A stretch of 64,000 nucleotides of DNA from RPQJ01 sp963748985 (lineage in GTDB: Bacteria > Pseudomonadota > Gammaproteobacteria > Steroidobacterales > Steroidobacteraceae): positions 173,660 to 237,659 of the forward strand of contig CAVVKQ010000011.1 in assembly GCA_963748985.1 (NCBI GenBank). Reading direction: 5' to 3'. This document shows positions 35,280-43,213 of this stretch, one piece after another. A model generated the notes under the pieces. It was not told the origin of the DNA. It saw nothing but the letters and a program-made list of their open reading frames with translations, and did no database searches. A program made the position numbers and the translations under genes. Within the stretch, counting starts at the first letter, position 1. Each line of letters opens with the position of its first letter.

Positions 35280-35714
35280 TCAGCCCGCGATGACGGTTGG
35301 TTCGAGGCGACGCTGTGCCACCAGCGAATTGCTGACCAGGCAGACGTGCTCGGACTTCTCCAGCAGCTTGGTCGCGCGATCCTGGTCCGTGCCGGCCGGC
35401 ACTCGCAGCGTCGCGTGCACGACGACCTCGGTGAAATACGTGCGGCCGTCGACGCGGTCGAGCTTGGCTTCGGCGCGGGCGTCGAGCGAAGTCCATTCGA
35501 GCTTCGAGGCGCGCGCCACCGCACGAAAGCTGAGCACGAAGCAGTCGGCCACGGCGGCGCAGAGCAGGGTCTCCGGCGACCAGCGATCGCCCGGGCCGTC
35601 GAACTCGGCGGGCGGCGCGGTGGGGATGGCAGGCAGCCCCGGGGAGGTCAGCGGAACGTCACCGGTCGGTTCGGCAGTGACGTGGACGGTGTACTGGTGC
35701 GGATAGGGGTGCAT
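35280..35714 (-). CDS. OsmC/Ohr-family peroxiredoxin-like protein
   Basis: 144 residues. It shows the OsmC pattern: WSPETLLCAAVADCFVLSFRAVA with C58, and SEHVCLVSNSL with C125, the two cysteines that reduce organic hydroperoxides in OsmC/Ohr. GRTYFTEVVVHATLRV is the central strand. The N-terminus is proline-rich. It is 6 bases upstream of maf and probably co-transcribed. Which hydroperoxide it acts on is unknown. Confidence 0.85.
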   Translation of the reverse strand: MHPYPHQYTVHVTAEPTGDVPLTSPGLPAIPTAPPAEFDGPGDRWSPETLLCAAVADCFVLSFRAVARASKLEWTSLDARAEAKLDRVDGRTYFTEVVVHATLRVPAGTDQDRATKLLEKSEHVCLVSNSLVAQRRLEPTVIAG

Positions 35715-35804
35715 TGGGCTGCCTCGCGGCCGTAAGTCCGGATGTCAAAAGGAGAATTGAATCGTGCCGGGAGGTCCCTGTCCATCGAGGGGATCGCAGA
35801 TGCC

Positions 35805-36272
35805 TCAGGCCCGGTGATACGGCAGCCCCTTGATCAGGCTGACGGCCCGGTAGAGGGCCTCTGCGACCACCACCCGGGCCAGGCCATGGGGCAGCGTCAG
35901 GGCCGACAGGGACCAGCGCAACCGGGCCTGGGCGTCGATTTCAGGGGCAAGGCCATCAGGCCCGCCGATGCAGAAGTACGGGGAATCCCCCTCCCGCGCC
36001 CGGTCCTCGAGCCAGCGCGCAAGCTGCTCGGTGGTCAGGGCCCTGCCGCCGACCTGCAGGGCGACGAGGTAGGGCCGGTCACCCGCCGCCGCCAACATGC
36101 GCTTGCCCTCGGCCTCGACGGCCCTGCGCACATCACTGCTGCCGCGGTCGCCCAAGGGGATTTCGATCAGTTCGAGGCGGTAATCGCCCCGCAGGCGCCT
36201 GGCGTAGTCGTCGCAACCCGCAACGACCCAGTCTGGCATCCGGGTGCCTGCGGCCAGCAGTCGCATGCGCAT
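35805..36272 (-). CDS. rlmH: 23S rRNA (pseudouridine-1915-N3)-methyltransferase
   Basis: 155 residues, a SPOUT-fold methyltransferase. The conserved end is seen: FCIGGPDGLAPEI (SAM-binding knot), SALTLPHGLARVVVAEALYRA and the invariant C-terminus GLPYHRA. The first half is more variable than usual. It lies downstream of rsfS (45-base gap), the same order as in E. coli. Confidence 0.95.
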   Translation of the reverse strand: MRMRLLAAGTRMPDWVVAGCDDYARRLRGDYRLELIEIPLGDRGSSDVRRAVEAEGKRMLAAAGDRPYLVALQVGGRALTTEQLARWLEDRAREGDSPYFCIGGPDGLAPEIDAQARLRWSLSALTLPHGLARVVVAEALYRAVSLIKGLPYHRA

Positions 36273-36317
36273 GCGGGGGGTTCCAGCGGTCCGGGATCAG
36301 GTCGGGGCCGTTCGGTC

Positions 36318-36845
36318 TCAGGCGCGCCTTGCGGCGCCCTTTTCCCAGAGTTTCTCGAGCGCGTAGAACTCACGCACGCGCGGCAGCATCACGTGCAGCA
36401 CGACGTCGTTGAGGTCCAGCAGCACCCACTCGCCATCGCGCTCGCCTTCGATGCCGTACGGCCGGTAGCCGGCTTCCTTGCAGCGCTGGACGACGCGGTC
36501 CGCGATCGACTTCACGTGCCGGTCCGAGGTGCCGCTCGCAACCACCATCATGTCGGTGATGTCGGTGATGCCGCGGACATCCATCGCTTTTACGTTCACG
36601 GCCTTCATGTCCTCGAGGGCGGCGAGCACGACCTGTGCCAGCGCCGGCGGTGCCTTGACCTTGACCTTGGCCTTTGCCGGCCTCGTCGCCGCGGGCCTGG
36701 TGCCGGCCGCAACCTGGCGCGGCACCTTCGCTCGAGCCTTGGCGGGGCCCTTGGCGGCGGTCTTCGCGGGTGCCTTGCTGGCAGCGCGCGCGGCAGGACG
36801 GACGGAAGTTGCAGACGACGATCGCGACGGGCGCTTGGCTGCCAT
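36318..36845 (-). CDS. rsfS: ribosomal silencing factor RsfS, with a Lys/Ala-rich N-terminal extension
   Basis: 175 residues. The C-terminal ~107 are RsfS: VVLAALEDMKAVNVKAMDVR, DMMVVASGTSDRHVKSIADRV and the GEWVLLDLNDVVLHVMLPRVREFY end. RsfS binds L14 and blocks subunit joining in starvation. The first ~68 residues are an unusual histone H1-like stretch of AAK/PAK repeats, basic and probably disordered. ATG 36845 is 3 bases below the nadD stop. A shorter form starting near the conserved domain is not excluded. Confidence 0.92.
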   Translation of the reverse strand: MAAKRPSRSSSATSVRPAARAASKAPAKTAAKGPAKARAKVPRQVAAGTRPAATRPAKAKVKVKAPPALAQVVLAALEDMKAVNVKAMDVRGITDITDMMVVASGTSDRHVKSIADRVVQRCKEAGYRPYGIEGERDGEWVLLDLNDVVLHVMLPRVREFYALEKLWEKGAARRA

Positions 36846-36847
36846 GC

Positions 36848-37516
36848 TCACCTCGTGGGTTGGGAAACAGAATAGCTGTGGGTCGCGCGGATCAGCGCGC
36901 GTACGGGATCGGGAACCAGGTAGCGGGGATCGCGGCCAGCGGCGAGCAGGTCGCGCAATTCCGTGGATGAAATTTCGAGTTGCGTCACGGGCTGGATCAG
37001 GATGCGCCCGGCGAGCGCTTTGTGCAAAGTCCCGGCCGCATCGGCACCGCGTTCGGCCAGCAGGTCGCCCAGCACGCCCGAGTTCGGCACCACCCAGCCC
37101 GGGCGCGGTGCAACGACGACGTGCGCGAGTTCGAGCAGCTCCGTCCACCGGTGCCACGTCGGCAACCCGAGGAATGCGTCCATGCCGACGATGAGGCACA
37201 ACGGCGTGTCCGGCAGTTCCGCCCGCAGTTCGGCCAGCGTAAGCACGCTGTAGGAACGACCCGCGCGTCGAACCTCACGATCATCGACGACGAACCCTGG
37301 TTGGCCGGCTACGGCTGCGCGCACGAATTCGAGGCGCCGGGCGGCGTCGACCCGCGGCGGATCGCGATGCGGCGGATCACCGGCAGGAACGAAGCACACT
37401 GCTTGCAGACGGACCGCCTGCAGAATCTCGAACGCGGTGCGCAGGTGGCCGAAGTGGATCGGGTCGAACGTGCCGCCGAAGACGCCGAGCGGTGCGCTGG
37501 GAAGACCTGCCGTCAT
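36848..37516 (-). CDS. nadD: nicotinate-nucleotide adenylyltransferase
   Basis: 222 residues. The nucleotidyltransferase motif GGTFDPIHFGH is at 14-24 (H21, H24), VPAGDPPHR binds the dinucleotide, and ISSTELRDLLAAGRDPRYLVPDPV is the ISSTxIR block. It makes deamido-NAD from NaMN and ATP. It overlaps holA (ATGA) and precedes rsfS, the conserved order. Confidence 0.95.
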   Translation of the reverse strand: MTAGLPSAPLGVFGGTFDPIHFGHLRTAFEILQAVRLQAVCFVPAGDPPHRDPPRVDAARRLEFVRAAVAGQPGFVVDDREVRRAGRSYSVLTLAELRAELPDTPLCLIVGMDAFLGLPTWHRWTELLELAHVVVAPRPGWVVPNSGVLGDLLAERGADAAGTLHKALAGRILIQPVTQLEISSTELRDLLAAGRDPRYLVPDPVRALIRATHSYSVSQPTR

Positions 37517-38529
37517 GCGGCTGCGAGCTTCACGCCGGCAATGCGTGCGACCAACCCCGTGATCTCGACCCAGGGTTCGCCGCGCAAGCCACCTTTCGCG
37601 ACGCGATCGGCGCGCGCGGCCGCGGTGAGCAGCGAATCGATGTCGGCGCGGCGCAAGCGCTTGAGGGCGACCTTGATCGGCCCCTGCCGGCTGCCCCAGA
37701 CCTGCTCGGATCGAAAGATACTGTCGATGTTGCGGTCGTTCGGTTCGCGTTGCAGCACCCGCGAGACGGCCCGCAGATCGTTGAGCAAGGCCCAGAGGAT
37801 CAACGGCGGTTCGCGGCCTTCGCTGCGCAGGCCGTCGAGGATGCGAAGCGCGCGCGGGGCGTTGCCAAGGAACGCCGCGGTGGATAACTCGAACACGTCG
37901 TAGCGGGCATTGTCGGCGACCAGCTCCGCAACAGCGTCGGCATCGAGCATCGAACCTGGCTTCAGCAAGGCGATGCGCTCGATCTCCTGCTGCGCAGCAA
38001 GCAGGTTGCCTTCGACCCGGTCAGCGAGCAGCTGCGCGGCTGCCGGCTCGAGCGTGACGCCGTGCTGCTGCAGGCGGCGCGTGATCCATTCGGGCAGGCG
38101 TTCGCGCGTCATTGCCGGCGCGACGACCACCGTGCCCTGCCGCTCGAACTCGTTGACCCACGCCGACTTCTGCTGCTTGGGCTCGAGTTCGCCGGTGACG
38201 AGTAGCACGGTGTCGGCCGGAGGCGCGGCCACCAACTTGACCAGGTTCCTGGACGCGCTGGCATCCGGCGCGTTGCGCAGCTTGAGTTCGATCAGTCGCA
38301 GGTTGGAGAAGAGCGCGAGGCTGTTCGCATCCATGAGCAGCGCGTCCCAATCGAAGCCGCGCTCGATGAAATGGACCTCGCGATCGCCGTAGCCAGCTGC
38401 ACGCGCCTTGGCTCGCAGCGCCGTCGCCGCTTCGTCGATCAGCAGTGGTTCGACGCCCGTGATGAGGCACACGTGCGGCAGCGCGCCTTTGGCCAGCGCT
38501 GCCTGGAAGGAATCGGGGGTCGTTCTCAC
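37513..38529 (-). CDS. holA: DNA polymerase III delta subunit
   Basis: 338 residues of the clamp-loader delta family: an N-terminal CLITGVEPLLIDEAATALRA, VHFIERGFDWDALLMDANSLALFS, and a C-terminal helical domain with AAQQEIERIALL. Delta opens the beta clamp in the loader complex. In most gammaproteobacteria holA follows lptE directly; here a reverse-strand pip gene and a heptamer-repeat hairpin separate them. Confidence 0.93.
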   Translation of the reverse strand: MRTTPDSFQAALAKGALPHVCLITGVEPLLIDEAATALRAKARAAGYGDREVHFIERGFDWDALLMDANSLALFSNLRLIELKLRNAPDASASRNLVKLVAAPPADTVLLVTGELEPKQQKSAWVNEFERQGTVVVAPAMTRERLPEWITRRLQQHGVTLEPAAAQLLADRVEGNLLAAQQEIERIALLKPGSMLDADAVAELVADNARYDVFELSTAAFLGNAPRALRILDGLRSEGREPPLILWALLNDLRAVSRVLQREPNDRNIDSIFRSEQVWGSRQGPIKVALKRLRRADIDSLLTAAARADRVAKGGLRGEPWVEITGLVARIAGVKLAAA

Positions 38530-38614
38530 GGGGCGGACGGGCCTGCGGCGCGGATCCGCGTTGGTCGGGGTGCCTGGGTGTGGCTCAGCATGTGCGCAGG
38601 ATTATGCCGCCCGA

Positions 38615-38747
38615 AGGGGTCAGGGGATAGGGGTTAGGGGATAGGGGTTGGGGGTTAGTCGAAATCGGAAGCGCATTCGCGCAGGTGCACTGATTGCGCG
38701 CTCAGCGCGATTCCGACTATCCCCCAACCCCTATCCCCTAACCCCTT
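38615..38747. repeat. telomere-like heptamer hairpin T2 (G-rich arm on plus strand)
   Basis: The left arm has six GGGG-containing heptamers (AGGGGTC, AGGGGAT, AGGGGTT, AGGGGAT, AGGGGTT, GGGGGTT; 38615-38656) followed by AGTCGAAATCGGAAGCGC. The right arm, 38705-38747, is the complement (GCGCGATTCCGACTATCCCCCAACCCC and on). Together they can form a hairpin with arms of about 40 bases. The plus strand has enough GGGG runs for an intramolecular G-quadruplex. It lies between the divergent starts of holA and pip. Confidence 0.9.
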
Positions 38748-38795
38748 GCTCACTCCGCTATATTGCCCGCACATTCCCCATCCACGGACCTATCC

Positions 38796-39755
38796 ATGGG
38801 CACCCCCGCTCGCCGCACCCTCTATCCCGCCATCAAGCCCTACCGCAGCGGCTGGCTGCGTGTCTCGCCGGAACACGAGATCTACTGGGAAGAATGCGGC
38901 AATCCGCAAGGGAAGCCGGCGGTGTTCGTACACGGCGGACCGGGGGCCGGCGCGGGCGAGACGTCCCGCCGCTTCTTCGACCCGCGCAGGTACCGGATCG
39001 TGCTGTTCGACCAGCGCGGTTGCGGCCGCAGCAAGCCGCACGCAAGCCTGGTCGACAACACGACGCAGCACCTCGTCGCGGACATGGAAGCGCTGCGCAA
39101 GCACCTGCGAATCGAGCGGTGGCTGGTGTTCGGCGGCTCGTGGGGTTCGACGTTGTCACTCGCCTACGCGCAGGCGCACCCGAAGCGCGTGACCGAACTC
39201 GTCCTGCGCGGCATCTTCATGCTGCGCGACTGGGAGATTCACTGGTTCTACCAGCACGGCGCGAGCGCAATCTTCCCGGATCACTGGGCCAATTACATCG
39301 CAGCGATTCCGCCAGCAGAACGGGGCGACCTCGTCGGCGCGTTCTACAAGCGCCTGACCAGCCGCAGCCGAGCGGTGCAACTCAAGGCCGCGAAGGCATG
39401 GGCCGAGTGGGAGGCCGCGACGAGTTACCTGCTCGTCAACGAACAGAACATCGCCGCCTGGAATTCCGACGACTTCGCCATCGCCGTGGCCCGCATCGAG
39501 TGCCACTACTTCGTCAACCATGGGTTCTTCGACAACGAAGACCAGCTGCTGCGGGGCGTGCGCAGGGTCCGCAACATCCCGGCCGTGATCGTGCAGGGAC
39601 GCTACGATGTCGTGTGCCCGATGCGCAGCGCGTGGGACCTGCACAAGGCATGGCCGGAAGCCGACTTCCGCGTGGTTCCCGACGCGGGACATTCGGCGCT
39701 CGAGGCCGGCAACACGCACGAGCTCGTCTCGGCGACTGACCGATTCGCGCGCTGA
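38796..39755 (+). CDS. pip: proline iminopeptidase
   Basis: 319 residues, an alpha/beta-hydrolase releasing N-terminal proline. Blocks: FVHGGPGAGAGETSRRFFDP, FDQRGCGRSKPHA, the nucleophile elbow GGSWGSTLSLAYAQ (S115), the GRYDVVCPM aspartate, and DAGHSALE with the histidine. The length is normal. It reads against its neighbours, lying between lptE and holA, which are adjacent in most related genomes. No Shine-Dalgarno is evident before ATG 38796. Confidence 0.95.
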   Translation: MGTPARRTLYPAIKPYRSGWLRVSPEHEIYWEECGNPQGKPAVFVHGGPGAGAGETSRRFFDPRRYRIVLFDQRGCGRSKPHASLVDNTTQHLVADMEALRKHLRIERWLVFGGSWGSTLSLAYAQAHPKRVTELVLRGIFMLRDWEIHWFYQHGASAIFPDHWANYIAAIPPAERGDLVGAFYKRLTSRSRAVQLKAAKAWAEWEAATSYLLVNEQNIAAWNSDDFAIAVARIECHYFVNHGFFDNEDQLLRGVRRVRNIPAVIVQGRYDVVCPMRSAWDLHKAWPEADFRVVPDAGHSALEAGNTHELVSATDRFAR

Positions 39756-39782
39756 CGGGCTATCTGGAACGTTTCGAAGCGG

Positions 39783-40283
39783 TCAGAGCGACTCGAGACG
39801 GCGCGTCACCAGCACGGCGAGATCGCGTGCCATCGCCTCGCGGATGATGGCCTCCTCGCGGTCCTTTGCGAGCAGCTGCGTTTCATCGAAGCTCAGGTTG
39901 CGGACCATCTCGAGCGGCTGCAACTCGAGCATCTCCTTGCCGCCGCGGTCCACCGAGTACTCGATCAGGTAGAAGATCTCGTATTCCTGCGGCGTGTTGC
40001 GCGCGGAAACCGAAAGCACGCGTCGCCCGCTGCGATCGCGCTGGATGCGCACGACCGTGTCCGCTTCCGCCGCTGTGCTCGTCAGCTCGCCGCCAGAACG
40101 CTCGATGGCCCGGCGCAGCTCCACCGCAAAAGGCGTGACCTGGTCGGCCGTGATCACGTAGAACCTGCGCATTCCCTCCGGCAGCGAGCCGCTTCCCTGC
40201 AGGTGGAATCCGCAGCCGCTGAGCAAGGCGGCGGCGATCAGTACGGCAAGCCACGCAAATGTCGTCGAATGAACCCTTTGCAC
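39783..40283 (-). CDS. lptE: LPS-assembly lipoprotein LptE
   Basis: About 166 residues. A lipoprotein signal with lipobox LLSGC (acylated C24) precedes GFHLQGSGSLPEGMRRFYVI, LRRAIERSGGELTS and EYEIFYLIEYSVD, and a C-terminal helix (EEAIIREAMARDLAVLVTRRL). LptE plugs the LptD barrel for LPS export. GTG 40283 gives a compact signal peptide; the longer open frame upstream runs through a palindromic repeat and is unlikely. It is downstream of leuS, as in E. coli. Confidence 0.88.
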   Translation of the reverse strand: MQRVHSTTFAWLAVLIAAALLSGCGFHLQGSGSLPEGMRRFYVITADQVTPFAVELRRAIERSGGELTSTAAEADTVVRIQRDRSGRRVLSVSARNTPQEYEIFYLIEYSVDRGGKEMLELQPLEMVRNLSFDETQLLAKDREEAIIREAMARDLAVLVTRRLESL

Positions 40284-40310
40284 GACTGCGCAGATGTCCA
40301 GAACAACGCG

Positions 40311-40415
40311 GCCCGTCCCGGAAGGATCCGGGAGACCGTTGCGAGCCATGGACGGCGAGCACGGGCCCCCAGGGACGGGTTCATGGCGTGTCTCCCGTAT
40401 CCTTCCGGGATGGGC
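40311..40415. repeat. palindromic element B2 between leuS and lptE
   Basis: Arms 40311-40336 and 40390-40415 (26 bases, 24 complementary, GCCCGTCCCGGAAGGATCCG...). The 53-base interior (40337-40389) aligns with that of B1: GCGA, CATGGACG, GGGCCCCCA, GGGTT and GGCGT occur in the same order. The arms are unrelated to those of B1. Here it interrupts the leuS-lptE transcript, within the leader of lptE. Confidence 0.8.
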
Positions 40416-40455
40416 AGCGATGTTCAGCGCCATGGTTGTCGTCGTGAGCATCGTG

Positions 40456-43041
40456 TCATACGACCACGTTCGCGAGCTTGCCGCGCACGTAGACGAACTT
40501 GCGGATCGGTTTACCCTCGATGTACCTGAGTACGCCGGCGTCGGCCAAGGCTGCTTCGCGCACGGTCGCCTCGTCGGCGCTCGCCGGTACCGTGACGCGC
40601 CCGCGCAACTTGCCGTTCACCTGCACGACCACTTCGATCGCGTCGCGCACCAGGGCGCCTGCATCAACCTGCGGCCAGCGCTCGTCGATGACCGCACCCG
40701 CGTGACCCAGCTCGTGCCACAACGCGTGGCAGGCGTGCGGCACGACCGGCGCCAAACCCAGCACTACAATCTCGAGCGCTTCCTGCAGGACCGCGCGGCC
40801 CTGCGCACTGCGATCGTCGAACCTGGCGAGTGCGTTCATGAGTTCCATCACCGCAGCGATTGCGGTATTGAACGTGCGGCGGGTGCCGATGTCGTGCGTG
40901 ATCTTGCGCAAGGTCTCGTGCACCTGGCGGCGGATGTCGCGTTGCCCGGGCGACAGCGCAGCCTGGTCGAGTACGGCCTCGAGCGCACCATCCTGCACGT
41001 GCTGGTGCACGGCCTTCCACAGCCGCTTCATGAAGCGGAATGCGCCTTCGACGCCCTCGTCGCTCCATTCGAGTGACTGTTCTGGCGGCGCCGCGAACAT
41101 CATGAACAGACGCGCGGTATCCGCGCCGTACGTTTCGACCAGCGACTGCGGGTCGACGCCGTTGTTTTTCGACTTCGACATCGTGCCAATGCCCGATGTC
41201 TCGACCGGCTGCCCGTCGGACCGCAATACCGCACCGACCGGCGCGCCCTTGTCGTCGAGCACCACGTCCACGTCGGCCGGGTTGTAGTAGACGATGCGGC
41301 CTTCCGCCGGCTTCCGGAAGTAAATCTCGTTCAGCACCATGCCCTGCGTCAGCAGGTTGGCGAACGGTTCCTCGACCTGCGTCAGCCCGAGATCGCGCAT
41401 CACGCGGGTCCAGAAACGCGAATACAGCAGGTGCAGGATCGCGTGCTCGATGCCGCCGATGTACTGGTCGACGGGCATCCAGTACTGCGCGCGCGCGTCG
41501 ACCATCGCGTGGTCGTTGTTGGCGCTCGCGAAACGGAAGTAGTACCAGGACGAATCGACGAACGTGTCCATCGTGTCCGTTTCGCGTCGCGCGGGCTTGC
41601 CGCACTTCGGGCACTGGCACTCGAGGAACTTCGCGTTCTTGCCAAGCGGATTGCCGCTGCCGTCCGGAACAAGCTCCTCGGGCAGCACGACGGGCAGCTG
41701 GTCGTCCGGCACGGGCTGCACGCCGCAGTCGCCGCAGTGGATCAGCGGGATCGGGCAGCCCCAGTAGCGCTGGCGCGAAATGCCCCAGTCGCGCAGGCGG
41801 AAATTCACGCGGCGCTTGCCGCGGCCCTGTGCCTCGAACAACTTGCCGAACGCGTCGAACGCTTCCTCGAAGTCGAGGCCGTCGAATTGCCCGGAGTTGA
41901 TCAGCGTGCCGTGCTCGAGGTACGCCTCCTCGTCGATGCGGGCGAGCGAACCGTCCGCCGGCTGCACGACCTGATGGATTCGCAGGCCGTAACGGCGTGC
42001 AAACTCGTAGTCGCGCTGGTCGTGCGCAGGCACCGCCATCACCGCGCCCGTGCCGTAACCCATGAGCACGAAGTTCGCGACCCACACCGGGACGCGTTCG
42101 CCGCTGACCGGGTGGATGGCATGGATGCCGAGCGGCATGCCGCGCTTTTCCATCGTCTCGAGCGCGGCCTCGGTGACGCCATTGCGCTGGCACTCGGCGA
42201 TGAACTGCTGCAGGTCGGGATTGTCCTTCGCGGCGCGCTGCGCGAGCGGGTGCTCGGCCGCTACAGCCATGTAGGTGACGCCGAGCAGCGTGTCCGGACG
42301 CGTCGTGTAGATGCCGAGCGTGCCCCCGCCTTCGATCTCAAACTCGATCTCGAGGCCCTCGGAGCGGCCGATCCAGTTCTCCTGCATCAACCGCACGCGC
42401 TCAGGCCAGCCCGGCATGTCGTTCAGTGCCCCGAGCAAGCCGTCGGCATACTTGGTGATGCCGAAGTAATACATCGGGATTTCGCGTTTCTCGACCAGCG
42501 CGCCGGTACGCCAGCCGCGGCCGTCGATCACCTGCTCGTTGGCGAGCACGGTCTGGTCCACGGGGTCCCAGTTGACCGTGCCGGTCTTGCGGTAGGCGAT
42601 GCCTTTCTCGAGCATGCGCAGGAACAGCCACTGGTTCCAGCGGTAGTAGTCGGACCTGCAGGTGGCGACTTCACGCGACCAGTCGATGCCGAAGCCGAGC
42701 GACTGCAGCTGACGCTTCATGTAAGCGATGTTGTCGTACGTCCACTTCGCAGGCGGCACGCCGTTCGCCATCGCGGCGTTCTCGGCGGGCAGGCCGAACG
42801 CGTCCCAACCCATCGGCTGCAGCACGTTGTAACCCTGCATCCGCATATAACGCGTGATCACGTCGCCGATCGTGTAGTTGCGAACGTGTCCCATGTGCAG
42901 GCGCCCGCTCGGATACGGGAACATGCACAGGCAGTAGTACTTCGGGCGGGACGGGTCCTCGACGACGGCGAAGCTGCCGTTGCTGTCCCAGTAAGCCTGG
43001 GCCTGCGGCTCGAGGACGGAGGGTTCGTATCGTTCCTGCAT
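40456..43041 (-). CDS. leuS: leucyl-tRNA synthetase
   Basis: 861 residues, essentially the E. coli length. The class I HIGH motif appears as HMGH in YPSGRLHMGHVRNYTIGD, and KMSKS as MSKSKNNGVDPQ. The CP1 editing domain has TTRPDTLLGVTYMAVAAEHP and YGTGAVMAVPAHDQRDYEFA. A zinc-like CGDCG/CQCPKCG pair lies in the insert. ATG 43041 (MQERYEPSVLEPQAQAYW) matches known N-termini better than 43074. It is the first gene of the leuS-lptE-holA series. Confidence 0.97.
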   Translation of the reverse strand: MQERYEPSVLEPQAQAYWDSNGSFAVVEDPSRPKYYCLCMFPYPSGRLHMGHVRNYTIGDVITRYMRMQGYNVLQPMGWDAFGLPAENAAMANGVPPAKWTYDNIAYMKRQLQSLGFGIDWSREVATCRSDYYRWNQWLFLRMLEKGIAYRKTGTVNWDPVDQTVLANEQVIDGRGWRTGALVEKREIPMYYFGITKYADGLLGALNDMPGWPERVRLMQENWIGRSEGLEIEFEIEGGGTLGIYTTRPDTLLGVTYMAVAAEHPLAQRAAKDNPDLQQFIAECQRNGVTEAALETMEKRGMPLGIHAIHPVSGERVPVWVANFVLMGYGTGAVMAVPAHDQRDYEFARRYGLRIHQVVQPADGSLARIDEEAYLEHGTLINSGQFDGLDFEEAFDAFGKLFEAQGRGKRRVNFRLRDWGISRQRYWGCPIPLIHCGDCGVQPVPDDQLPVVLPEELVPDGSGNPLGKNAKFLECQCPKCGKPARRETDTMDTFVDSSWYYFRFASANNDHAMVDARAQYWMPVDQYIGGIEHAILHLLYSRFWTRVMRDLGLTQVEEPFANLLTQGMVLNEIYFRKPAEGRIVYYNPADVDVVLDDKGAPVGAVLRSDGQPVETSGIGTMSKSKNNGVDPQSLVETYGADTARLFMMFAAPPEQSLEWSDEGVEGAFRFMKRLWKAVHQHVQDGALEAVLDQAALSPGQRDIRRQVHETLRKITHDIGTRRTFNTAIAAVMELMNALARFDDRSAQGRAVLQEALEIVVLGLAPVVPHACHALWHELGHAGAVIDERWPQVDAGALVRDAIEVVVQVNGKLRGRVTVPASADEATVREAALADAGVLRYIEGKPIRKFVYVRGKLANVVV

Positions 43042-43112
43042 GATCGACCGGATGGGGCGCGTGGCGGACTGCACAGGATACTGGACCGTGGAGAGAGGGG
43101 TTAGGGGGGTGC

Positions 43113-43213
43113 GGAAGGGGTTAGGGGTTAGGGGATAGTCGGAGGAGCAACTGCAGCATCCGGTGCATCCGCACCTCCGACTAACCCCTAACCCCCAACC
43201 CCTAACCCCTTCC
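43113..43213. repeat. telomere-like heptamer hairpin T3, overlapping the qmcA stop
   Basis: The left arm is GGAAGGGG(TTAGGGG)2 ATAGTCGGAGG (43113-43145). The right arm is its complement CCTCCGACTAACCCCTAACCCCC..., ending CCCCTTCC (43174-43213). A further GAGAGGGGTTAGGGGGG lies just outside (43091-43109). The right arm overlaps the end of the SPFH gene and provides its final codons AGG GGT TAG, exactly as T1 does for rpe. It lies between leuS and the SPFH gene. Confidence 0.9.

Noticed and set aside
41431..43104. A 557-codon open frame opposite leuS
   Set aside because: Antisense shadow; the opposite strand encodes an intact leucyl-tRNA synthetase.
4331..43213. CRISPR arrays at the heptamer repeats
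   Set aside because: The unit is 7 bases with no spacers, and no cas genes are present.
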